This document shows, in pieces, positions 5,450-5,482 of a stretch of DNA of 5,482 nucleotides (positions are counted from its first letter, which is position 1; each line of letters starts with the position of its first letter). This DNA comes from Marinagarivorans sp. UBA5868 (GTDB lineage Bacteria > Pseudomonadota > Gammaproteobacteria > Pseudomonadales > Cellvibrionaceae). A program made the translations under genes and the position numbers. Where the stretch lies: positions 35,841 through 41,322 of the forward strand of contig DJFQ01000161.1 in NCBI GenBank assembly GCA_002432095.1. The letters are read 5' to 3'. Below the pieces are notes generated by a model. The model searched no databases. It worked only from the letters and a program-made list of their open reading frames with translations, and was not told the DNA's origin.

Positions 5450-5482
5450 GCTGGCTGAGAATGCGCAAGCACAAGGCTGGTA

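Noticed and set aside
5391..5474. 28-codon N-terminal extension of the transporter to the ATG at 5472-5474
   Set aside because: A well-spaced AGGA precedes the internal ATG at 5390, the shorter 507-residue form has the family length, and the extension covers the probable promoter.

Overview
The window looks like chromosomal DNA of a gammaproteobacterium. Codon use is moderately GC-rich, genes are tightly packed, and the gene families (a flagellar-rod-like small protein with a SprA-related metalloprotease, a long-form acyl-CoA dehydrogenase, an AbgT-type permease) are common in Pseudomonas- and Cellvibrio-like marine or soil bacteria. The genus cannot be fixed from the sequence. No rRNA, tRNA, CRISPR array, insertion sequence or prophage gene is visible.

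Layout, left to right. (1) Bases 1-146 hold the C-terminal end of a small protein on the + strand, resembling short flagellar basal-body-rod-like proteins. It is linked by an unusual ATGA / 9-codon mini-ORF / ATGA junction to (2) a 269-residue SprA-related putative zinc metalloprotease (169-978, HEQAH motif). A probable hairpin-plus-T-tract terminator follows at 1012-1052. (3) After a 150-base AT-rich leader, a strong Shine-Dalgarno site starts a 592-residue acyl-CoA dehydrogenase (1209-2987). (4) On the - strand, a SMI1/KNR4 (SUKH) family protein (2984-3502) meets the dehydrogenase tail to tail, the two stop codons overlapping by 4 bases. (5) A 364-base non-coding stretch (3503-3866) contains two related imperfect hairpins that look repeat-derived. 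(6) An AbgT-family membrane transporter (3867-5390, - strand) fills the right end, with its ribosome-binding site and a tentative promoter in the last 90 bases.

The genes do not form one pathway. The left pair is a conserved but uncharacterised two-gene unit. The dehydrogenase is a single-gene acyl-CoA oxidation enzyme needing electron-transferring flavoprotein. The SUKH protein is an orphan of a family known for immunity to polymorphic toxins, with no toxin in view. The transporter probably moves p-aminobenzoyl-glutamate-like compounds or drugs. I see no clear new multi-gene system. The items most worth a second look are the mini-ORF junction, the metalloprotease pair, the orphan SUKH gene and the paired hairpins.
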